A stretch of 64,000 nucleotides of DNA, from the NCBI GenBank assembly GCA_021414025.1, contig JAIOPG010000004.1:304948-368947 (forward strand). Reading direction: 5' to 3'. Positions 57,728 through 64,000 of this stretch are shown one piece after another; the stretch's first letter is position 1; each line of letters begins with the position of its first letter. The position numbers were made by a program, and so were the translations under genes. The DNA is from Planctomycetota bacterium. GTDB lineage: Bacteria; Planctomycetota; Phycisphaerae; Phycisphaerales; SM1A02. Under the pieces are notes generated by a model that was not told the origin of the DNA, did no database searches, and saw only the letters and a program-made list of their open reading frames with translations.

Positions 57728-57783
57728 GTCGGGCAAGCGGCGCGGCCCTCCAAAGAGCACGGAATTTTTCCCGCCAACCGCCG

Positions 57784-58797
57784 CTAATAGACCTCGATCA
57801 TGCAGCGGTGCGTGTGGCGCACCCGCCTTTTGATCTGATCATCGCTCCACTGTTCAGGGGGGATGGCGCGGATGCTCTCGTCGATGGTCAGGTAATGCGC
57901 GGCGAGACCCTTGGAGGCCAGCATCCTGAAGAGCCCGATCTGCATGCCGGCGAGTCCGCATATGTAGATCAAGGTTCTGGGGCTTCGCAGCATGTCCTGG
58001 AAGGCGTCGAGGCGCCGCTCAAGATGTTGGTGGACATACTCGCCCTTGCCGCCGTCGGCGCGGCGCTCGCGGCTGATGACCGGGTGGTAGTGGAAATTGG
58101 TGTGCGACTTGGCCAGGGCCTGGATCTCCGAGTCGTAGATCAGGTCGGTGGTGTAGGGCGATCCCATCAGCAGTTCGATGCGGCTGGAGGAGCGCGACCA
58201 CGATTTCGCCCAGGGACTTTCCGCGGGCGGACCCTCAAGCAACTCCTTCAGCATGCCGCGGAAGGGGGCGATGCCGGTGCCGGTGGCCAGGAAGAGGTAG
58301 TCGTGCTTGGAGGGGTCGGTGGGAAGCAGGAAGCGCTTGCCAGCCGGGCCCGTCACCAGGACCGGATCGCCGGCCTTCAGATCGCAGAGATAGTTGCTGC
58401 AGACGCCAAGAAAGAGGTAGGGGTGCTCCTGGGTTTCGCCCGGCTCGGTCCGGGCCGACTCAGCGATCAGCCGCTTGGGAGTGGTGGAAAAGACCCGTCC
58501 GAAGCCATCTTCACCCCAGGTCGGACTGGCGATGGAATAGAGCCGGACCTTGTGCGGCCGCCCTTGGGCGTCGTTGCCGGGGGGCACAACGCCGAAGCTT
58601 TGTCCGGCATGGAAGGCGCCCGCCATTGGCGTGCCGTCGAGATCGATGGAGACGTGGCGGACGTAGCTGGAGGAGCGGCCCCGGATGCACACTTCGTTGC
58701 CGGTGACGCGGGCCGTGGCCGGGGCGTTGGGCGGAACCAGGTGCATCTTGACCTCGGGAAGGGTGGGCTCGCCGACGATTTCAAGTGTGGTGCTCAC
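57784..58797 (-). CDS. Plant/cyanobacterial-type ferredoxin--NADP+ reductase
   Basis: 337 residues from a GTG at 58797. FAD enzyme moving electrons between ferredoxin or flavodoxin and NADP(H). Seen: FAD motif KVRLYSIASP (RxYSxxS, near 83), GVCSNYLCDLKAGD (near 130), NADP phosphate/nicotinamide motifs GTGIAPFRGMLKE (near 170) and YICGLAGM (near 280), and C-terminal EVY, the aromatic residue stacking on FAD. An N-terminal segment of about 35 residues carries the first beta strand. This is the plant-type, distinct from the short bacterial Fpr family. TACGAT lies six bases before the GTG. Ferredoxin partner not in the window. Confidence 0.93.
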   Translation of the reverse strand: MSTTLEIVGEPTLPEVKMHLVPPNAPATARVTGNEVCIRGRSSSYVRHVSIDLDGTPMAGAFHAGQSFGVVPPGNDAQGRPHKVRLYSIASPTWGEDGFGRVFSTTPKRLIAESARTEPGETQEHPYLFLGVCSNYLCDLKAGDPVLVTGPAGKRFLLPTDPSKHDYLFLATGTGIAPFRGMLKELLEGPPAESPWAKSWSRSSSRIELLMGSPYTTDLIYDSEIQALAKSHTNFHYHPVISRERRADGGKGEYVHQHLERRLDAFQDMLRSPRTLIYICGLAGMQIGLFRMLASKGLAAHYLTIDESIRAIPPEQWSDDQIKRRVRHTHRCMIEVY

Positions 58798-58803
58798 GAC
58801 GCT

Positions 58804-58809
58804 ATCGTA
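58804..58809 (-). promoter_or_regulatory. -10-like TACGAT before FNR gene
   Basis: Minus-strand CTACGATAG; TACGAT ends six bases before the GTG at 58797. Supports a leaderless GTG start. Confidence 0.4.
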
Positions 58810-58905
58810 GACATCTCTCCTGGAAATTGTTGCTTGGCCGCCCGCTTGGTCGATTGAGAGTCGTTCCGAATTCCCGGTCGACGCATTTTACGAAGGGTTG
58901 AAACC

Positions 58906-60231
58906 ATGGATTATTTTCGCATTCAGGGTGGCCGCCGGCTCTCGGGCCGCGTGACGGTCGAGGGCTCGAAAAACGCGGCCCTTCCGCTGATGGCGGCGTC
59001 GCTGCTGACCGACGGCAAGCTCACGCTCAAGAACATCAAGCCCCTGGCGGACATCGAGAACATGAACTTCCTGCTCCGCGAGCTCGGCGTCGACGCCCAG
59101 CGCACCGGTGACGCGCTGTCGCTGACCAGCATGGACCAGAACTGCGTTCACGCCCGCTACGACATCGTGCGAACCATGCGTGCCAGCATCTGCGTGCTCG
59201 GCCCGATGGTGGCGCGGCGCCGCAAGGCCGTGGTGAGCATGCCCGGCGGCTGCAGCTTCGGGCATCGGCCGGTCGACCTGCATCTGAAGGGGCTGGAGGC
59301 GCTGGGGGCCAAGATCGAGCTGCGCAACGGGGACATCGTCGCCACCGCGGACCGACTCAAGGGCAACACCGTTTTCCTGGGCGGACCCAACGGCAGCACC
59401 GTGCTGGGAACGTCCAACATCATGAGCGCCGCCACGCTGGCCAAGGGCCGAACGATCATCGAATGCGCCGCCTGCGAGCCCGAAGTGGTCGAGGTGGCGG
59501 AGATGCTCAATCAAATGGGGGCGAAAATCCAGGGGGCGGGAAGCCCGCGCCTGATCATTGATGGCGTGGAGGAGCTGACCGGGACCGAGCACACCGTCAT
59601 GCCCGACCGCATCGTGGCCGGCACCTACGCCGTGGCGGCGGCGATGACCAACGGCGACATCATCCTGGATGACTTCCCCTTCGACGCGCTGCTGGCCACG
59701 CTGGACGTTTTCCGCGAGATCGGCGTGCACGTCGAGCGGCTCGACGACAAGAATCCCAAGCGCTGCTCGGTGCGCGTCACCAGCGAGCGCAATCTTCGCC
59801 CGGCAACCATCACCACCCAGCCGCACCCCGGTTTCCCCACCGACCTGCAGGCCCAGCTCATGGCCCTGCTCTGCCTGGCCCAGGGCAACAGCGTGATCAC
59901 CGAGAAGATCTATCTGGAGCGATTCCTGCATGTGGCCGAACTTTCGCGCATGGGCGCGCATCTGAACCGGCAGGGGCCGACGGTCATCATCACCGGTGGA
60001 TCGAAGCTGGTCGGTGCCCCCGTGATGGCCAGCGACCTGCGCGCCAGCGCCAGCCTGGTGCTCGCCGGGCTCGCGGCCGAGGGCGAAACCAACGTGACGC
60101 GCGTCTATCACCTGGACCGCGGCTATTACCAGATGGAGAAGGTTCTGAATTCGCTGGGGGCGCGCATCGAGCGCCTCCGCGAGGAGAAGGGATCGCCGGC
60201 CAGCGCCGAGGCGGCGGCCGCTTCGGTCTGA
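58906..60231 (+). CDS. murA: UDP-N-acetylglucosamine 1-carboxyvinyltransferase
   Basis: 441 residues. First committed step of peptidoglycan synthesis: PEP enolpyruvyl transfer to UDP-GlcNAc; target of fosfomycin. Seen: FRIQGGRRLSGRVTVEGSKNAALPL opening (with the conserved K.N), MRASICVLGPMVAR, and the catalytic loop MPGGCSFGHRPVDLHL, keeping the Cys (near 117) that reacts with PEP and fosfomycin rather than Asp. LLATLDVFREIG and TQPHPGFPTDLQAQ (active-site Asp) follow. SD GAAGGG precedes the ATG. Confidence 0.96.
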   Translation: MDYFRIQGGRRLSGRVTVEGSKNAALPLMAASLLTDGKLTLKNIKPLADIENMNFLLRELGVDAQRTGDALSLTSMDQNCVHARYDIVRTMRASICVLGPMVARRRKAVVSMPGGCSFGHRPVDLHLKGLEALGAKIELRNGDIVATADRLKGNTVFLGGPNGSTVLGTSNIMSAATLAKGRTIIECAACEPEVVEVAEMLNQMGAKIQGAGSPRLIIDGVEELTGTEHTVMPDRIVAGTYAVAAAMTNGDIILDDFPFDALLATLDVFREIGVHVERLDDKNPKRCSVRVTSERNLRPATITTQPHPGFPTDLQAQLMALLCLAQGNSVITEKIYLERFLHVAELSRMGAHLNRQGPTVIITGGSKLVGAPVMASDLRASASLVLAGLAAEGETNVTRVYHLDRGYYQMEKVLNSLGARIERLREEKGSPASAEAAAASV

Positions 60232-60291
60232 AGCGACGGCGCTTCGGGTCCGATGAATCCCACCGGCCGCCCCAGGTCGAAGGAGTGCGTT

Positions 60292-61614
60292 TTAATTCTG
60301 CTTCAGCAGCGACTCGTGGAAGGAGTCGAGGGACTTCTTCAGCGCCTCGAGCGAGGCCCCGGCGCGGTGGCGGATCTCGACCGCAGTCTCGGGTGAGGCC
60401 TTCTCCATGAGCTTGGCCAGGGCCTCAAGATCGTCCACAGACCATTGCACTTCTTCCGCGCGCAGCGCCAGCATCCGGATCACCATCAGGCGCTCCTGCT
60501 CGTTGATCTCGCCCGCGTTGGGCTTCTCCAGGATCGCCCGCATCACGGATTCCAGGACGGCATGGAAGAGACGGTCGATTTGACCGGCCCCAAGGGAGAA
60601 TTCCGAGAGCATCTGGTACCAGAGCTTGCCGGTTTCAGAGCCCGTGGCGGAGAGTGACTCCAGGATGGTCTTGATCCGGGCGAATTCAAGCTGGTACTCG
60701 TCGTAGGCCTTGACCATCTTTTCGCCAAGCTTGCTCTTGAGATCGTCGGCGATGGCGCCGTAGTCGGCGCGGATCGCCTGTGCGTCCTGCCTCACGCTGT
60801 CGAAGTCGCCGCGGACCTGCTGCGACACCTTCGACACCATTCGGGACATGCTCTGCGGATCCTGGGATTCCTCGTCGCCGATCCCGAGCTGGCGGGTCAG
60901 GTCGCCGGCGCTGGACTTCAGGGCCGTGATGCGTGGGCTCCACTCGTCGAAGTCGCCGCGGATCTTGGAGCGGGCGGAGTTGAACGAGGCCACGATGGGA
61001 TCGAACCTCGCGGAGAAGTCCTGGCGTGCCACCTTCATGAGCCAATCCTTGAAGGGATCGAAATCCTCCAGCATCTGCTTCAGCTGCGCCGCGACCGGCC
61101 CGCCCAGTATGGAGTTGAGGCCGGAGCTCGGATTGCTGGCGCGGATGGTGGAGTTTGCGGGCAGCGGCTGTCGCGCGACCGAGAGCCGGGGATTGAAGCC
61201 GGTCTCGGAGATGTGGATCGAGACATTTCCGCCCAGCACAGTGGCGCTGCGGTAGATCCGCACGCCGCTCCAAAGCCGGATGGAGGAGTCGATTTCAAAT
61301 TGCACCAGGGTTCCGGTCGCGGTTCCGGAGACGGCATCGTCCGATTCGCCTTCGGGGGCGACGGCATCGCCGGGGATCGCGCCGGCGGCGACGTCGAGCA
61401 CTTCGCCGTATTTGATTCCGCCGACCAGGATCGGCGTTCCGGGGGCGATGTCCGTCGCGTCCTGCAGCATCGAGAATGCCACGCGGTAGGGCGTGCGGCT
61501 CTTCCAATTCACTTCGTTCATGACAATGATGGCGCTGACGACGATGAGAATGACCAGGAGCGCAAAGAACCCGGCGCGACGCTCTTTCGGAGGGTCGGGG
61601 TCAAAGGAGCTCAT
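60292..61614 (-). CDS. MCE (MlaD-family) domain protein
   Basis: 440 residues. N-terminal membrane helix (about 15-34, FFALLVILIVVSAIIVM), then an MCE domain at about 40-155 (YRVAFSMLQDATDIAPGTPILVGGIKYGEV... the G-x-V-x-x-G-I-x-x-G-x-V pattern) carrying an insertion rich in Gly/Asp/Ser near 80-98. The remaining 280 residues are long helices that probably form a barrel or coil, as in needle-type MCE proteins. MCE hexamers carry lipids across the periplasm. Start 3 bp after the upstream MCE gene, so the pair is co-expressed. Confidence 0.88.
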   Translation of the reverse strand: MSSFDPDPPKERRAGFFALLVILIVVSAIIVMNEVNWKSRTPYRVAFSMLQDATDIAPGTPILVGGIKYGEVLDVAAGAIPGDAVAPEGESDDAVSGTATGTLVQFEIDSSIRLWSGVRIYRSATVLGGNVSIHISETGFNPRLSVARQPLPANSTIRASNPSSGLNSILGGPVAAQLKQMLEDFDPFKDWLMKVARQDFSARFDPIVASFNSARSKIRGDFDEWSPRITALKSSAGDLTRQLGIGDEESQDPQSMSRMVSKVSQQVRGDFDSVRQDAQAIRADYGAIADDLKSKLGEKMVKAYDEYQLEFARIKTILESLSATGSETGKLWYQMLSEFSLGAGQIDRLFHAVLESVMRAILEKPNAGEINEQERLMVIRMLALRAEEVQWSVDDLEALAKLMEKASPETAVEIRHRAGASLEALKKSLDSFHESLLKQN

Positions 61615-61617
61615 GAG

Positions 61618-62901
61618 TCACTTGCCTTCGCCGCCCTGGGCTTTCGGCGCCGCCAGCACGTCGAAGAGCTGGCGCTGCGCCGCGTCGTACTTCTCGAGCG
61701 ATTCCAGCACCTGCTCGCGGACCTCCTTGCGGAAGGCCTCGTCGCTGTTGAACTTGCTCGCGTCCTGGGCCAGCACCGCTTGCAGCGAGGCGCTGGCGGT
61801 TTTCAAATCGGCCGTCGCCAGGGCGAAGGCGCGGGTGGCGTTGTAGAGATTCTCATGCGCCATTTCGCCGGGCTTGGGCTGGTAGAGCAGTTTCCACGGG
61901 CTGCGGCGCACCTCGATCGCGGCCAGCTTGAACTGCCCGGCGACCTCCCGCGCGTCCAGCATGAAATCCCTCAGGTCGGTGAGCCGCTGCGGAAGCTGCT
62001 GCTCGATCTGGTCCAAAGTGCCGGCGAGCGTGCCTGCCGCGTCCGCCCCCTGGTCAAGCAGTTTCTGCAGGGCGGGCAGGCTCTTGGCGCGGACTTCGGC
62101 GGCAATCTGCCGGGCGTCCTTCATGGTTGCCGCCGCGTCGCCCATGGTGGCCACGGTGCTGTCGACCACCTGGTTGATCTTGCCCTTGTTGTCCTTCAGG
62201 ATTTGATCGGCGTTGCCGGTGAAACTCTGCGCGTTCTGCAACGTCTCGCCGATGGGCTTGCGCCAGGTCTCGTAGTCCTGGTTGAAGTTGGCGGTGGTGG
62301 TGGCCAGGTTCTGCAGCGTGGGCACGACGCGGGTCCGGTACTCCTCCGGAATCGTCTTGAGCCAGTTCGCGGTGACGGCCAGCCCCTTGATGATCTCGTT
62401 GGTGCGGACCGCGTTGGCGGGACCGACCAGCGTGGTCAGCATGCCGCTGCCGTGGGTGGCCATCAGCATCTCGCCATCCTTGAGGATCGGCGAGGGCGAC
62501 TGCCCCAGCGTGTTGAAGTTGATGATCGCCGTGCTGCCCACCAGGCTGCCCACGCGGATCGCCTCGGCGTTGGTGCCCTCGGGTGCGGTGGCGGACCAGT
62601 GGACGGGAATCTCCGCGGCGAGCTCGATGACCACGTCGATGGAGGTCAGGTTGCCGTTCTTGGTGTCGATGACCGGCGTGATCGAGAGCACGCGGCCCAC
62701 CGTGAGCCCGCCGACCTTCACCTCGCTGCCGCGGCTCAGTCCGCTCACGCCCTCGGCGGTGTCGAAGCGGAGCACGAGCGACTGCGTCTTGTGGAGAAAG
62801 TCGACCTTCAGAAGCACGAATCCCACAGCCAGCGCGACCGCGGCGACGGTCAGGACAAAGATGCCCGCGCGGAGGTTGTTCGAAAAGTTCGTGTCGCTCA
62901 T
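61618..62901 (-). CDS. MCE (MlaD-family) domain protein
   Basis: 427 residues from the ATG at 62901. Membrane helix about 12-33 (AGIFVLTVAAVALAVGFVLL), MCE domain at about 40-150 (FDTAEGVSGLSRGSEVKVGGLTVGRV; VGSLVGSTAIINF), then long helices to the C-terminus (LQNAQSFTGNADQIL...TMKDARQIAAEV). Paired with the next MCE gene, and 41 bp downstream of rho. The MlaF-like ATPase at 46 kb is a candidate energiser; no MlaE-type permease is seen here. Confidence 0.9.
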   Translation of the reverse strand: MSDTNFSNNLRAGIFVLTVAAVALAVGFVLLKVDFLHKTQSLVLRFDTAEGVSGLSRGSEVKVGGLTVGRVLSITPVIDTKNGNLTSIDVVIELAAEIPVHWSATAPEGTNAEAIRVGSLVGSTAIINFNTLGQSPSPILKDGEMLMATHGSGMLTTLVGPANAVRTNEIIKGLAVTANWLKTIPEEYRTRVVPTLQNLATTTANFNQDYETWRKPIGETLQNAQSFTGNADQILKDNKGKINQVVDSTVATMGDAAATMKDARQIAAEVRAKSLPALQKLLDQGADAAGTLAGTLDQIEQQLPQRLTDLRDFMLDAREVAGQFKLAAIEVRRSPWKLLYQPKPGEMAHENLYNATRAFALATADLKTASASLQAVLAQDASKFNSDEAFRKEVREQVLESLEKYDAAQRQLFDVLAAPKAQGGEGK

Positions 62902-62942
62902 AGGTGAGCGGATGGTAACCAATCCCCGGCGGCGGCTCCCGG

Positions 62943-64000
62943 CTATGTGCCGACGGCCTGGGGTCCGCCGACCATGACTTCATTGGAGCTGTAGCGCTGC
63001 AGTGCCGAGAGCAGTTGCTCCACCTGGACGTGAGGCGGCAGACTCAGCAGCCGGCGCCGAAGCGCGGTCACCGTCTTGAGTTCGCGCTCGGAGAGCAGCA
63101 GGTGCTCCTTGCGGGTGCCGCTGGCGGCGAGGTTGATGGCGGGGAAGACCCGCTTCTCGGAGATGGACCGGTCCAGGATGAGCTCCATGTTGCCGGTGCC
63201 CTTGAACTCCTGAAAAATCAACTCGTCCATCCGGCTGCCGGTTTCAACCAGCGCAGTCGCCAGGATCGTGAGCGAACCGCCCTCTTCAATCTTGCGCGCC
63301 GCCGCGAACATCTTGCGGGGAATTTCCAACGCCCGGGCGTCAACACCGCCCGTCATTGTCCTGCCGCTTCCGCCGTGCACGCTGTTATAGGCGCGCGCGA
63401 CACGCGTGATGGAATCGAGCAGGACGAATACGTCCTTCCCGCTTTCGACCATGCGACGGCAACGTTCAATCATGAACCGCGAGAGCCGCACGTGCGTTTC
63501 CAAGTCTTGATCGTTGGAGGAAGCGACGACCTCCGCTTTCACGGATCGTTGGAAGTCGGTCACTTCCTCGGGGCGCTCGTCGATGAGCAGCACCATCACG
63601 AAAACCTCGGGATGATTGGCCGTCACGGAGTTGGCGATCTGCTTCAAAATCGTCGTCTTGCCCGTCCGGGGAGGCGCGACGATCAGGCCGCGCGTGCCTT
63701 TGCCGATGGGCGTCACCAGATCGATGATGCGCGTCTCGATCGAGTCCGGCATCGTCTCCAGGCGAAACTTCTCGAACGGATCGATCGTCGTCAGGTTCTC
63801 GAAACGCATCGACTTCGTGTAATCGCCGAAGGCCATGCCATTGACCTCCAACACCTCGCGCAGCTGGGGACTCGAACCGCGATGCGGCGCCTGCAGGGAA
63901 CCCTTGACGTGGCAGCCCTCACGCAAAAAACAACGCTTGATCGTGTCGGGAGTAACGAAAATGTCCGCGGGCTTGGGATGGTAATGCTGCTCCGGAGTGC
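62943..64000 (-). CDS. rho: Transcription termination factor Rho, N-terminus cut by window edge
   Basis: About 352 C-terminal residues; the frame is open to the window end (…[22 protein letters not shown]), matching the Rho cold-shock-like RNA-binding domain, so the start lies outside. Hexameric RNA helicase ending transcription. Seen: [19 protein letters not shown], Walker [22 protein letters not shown] (Walker B region), [27 protein letters not shown] (Q-loop area), [57 protein letters not shown]. The MCE pair follows on the same strand. Confidence 0.96.
   Translation of the reverse strand, partial: TPEQHYHPKPADIFVTPDTIKRCFLREGCHVKGSLQAPHRGSSPQLREVLEVNGMAFGDYTKSMRFENLTTIDPFEKFRLETMPDSIETRIIDLVTPIGKGTRGLIVAPPRTGKTTILKQIANSVTANHPEVFVMVLLIDERPEEVTDFQRSVKAEVVASSNDQDLETHVRLSRFMIERCRRMVESGKDVFVLLDSITRVARAYNSVHGGSGRTMTGGVDARALEIPRKMFAAARKIEEGGSLTILATALVETGSRMDELIFQEFKGTGNMELILDRSISEKRVFPAINLAASGTRKEHLLLSERELKTVTALRRRLLSLPPHVQVEQLLSALQRYSSNEVMVGGPQAVGT

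Noticed and set aside
1..64000. CRISPR arrays, insertion sequences, prophage, integrase or tRNA genes
   Set aside because: Looked for short regular direct repeats, transposase or integrase motifs and cloverleaf-like intergenic sequence; none was found. The only sizeable direct repeats are the two gene duplications described.

Overview
The window is high-GC bacterial chromosome that reads as a member of the Planctomycetota, most likely class Phycisphaerae. Supporting signs are exported proteins ending in tandem dockerin-like loops (DxDGSGEVDGGD...LLDFGPCPGC), PEP-CTERM-like tails (PTPGA...GRRRRA), large prepilin-like proteins (GFTL[IV]ELLVV), a membrane Ser/Thr kinase, and peptidoglycan genes (murA, murD, murG, ftsW) beside outer-membrane genes (lpxK, hldE, an MlaF-type ATPase, two MCE proteins). 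The taxonomic call is inference from these signatures. I see no tRNA, rRNA, CRISPR array, insertion sequence or prophage.

Layout. 0-2.4 kb: two prepilin-like genes (-) and a RidA-family gene (+). 2.4-7 kb: Ser/Thr kinase (-), then maf-lpxK-hldE (+). 7-11 kb: HU, dnaB, and an ECF sigma factor with a membrane protein and an exported helical protein. 10.9-18 kb: peptide-type ABC operon with two DppC-like permeases, a membrane-anchored binding protein, an enlarged DppB and one ATPase. 18-23.7 kb: bcp-dut, a DegT-family aminotransferase, then truA-unknown-lmbE (-). 23.9-26.5 kb: tandem duplication of a secreted dockerin-tailed protein, each copy with its own promoter, leader and terminator. 26.5-40.2 kb: alpha-glucan locus comprising MalK and MalG, a fused binding protein/MalF permease, an exported GH13 enzyme, MalQ, GlgP, a PEP-CTERM protein and a dockerin-tailed GH13 enzyme. 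40.3-51.3 kb (-): two tandem prepilin-like genes, an adenylate-kinase-like protein of unknown function, ispF, a lipoprotein, murD, mlaF-like, two DUF4190-like membrane proteins, a PEP-CTERM protein and miaB. 51.3-56.3 kb (+): ftsW-murG, ygfZ-like, a 44-aa membrane protein, HMG-CoA lyase, rpsR. 56.3-64 kb: TPR protein and plant-type FNR (-), murA (+), two MCE proteins and the truncated rho (-).

How it fits together. Extracellular glucan would be cut by the exported GH13 enzymes, oligosaccharides imported by the CUT1-type transporter whose binding protein is covalently joined to its permease, and processed by MalQ and GlgP. The cell-envelope genes indicate both peptidoglycan and a lipid A/heptose outer membrane.

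The most unexpected signal is regulatory. At least thirteen genes have a -10-like hexamer (consensus about CTA[GC]ACT) ending only 6-8 nt before the ATG or GTG and no Shine-Dalgarno, as expected for leaderless transcripts; other genes here have an ordinary leader and SD. The other main oddities are the binding-protein/permease fusion and the adenylate-kinase-like protein with a degenerate P-loop and a second, possibly deoxyribosyltransferase-like domain.
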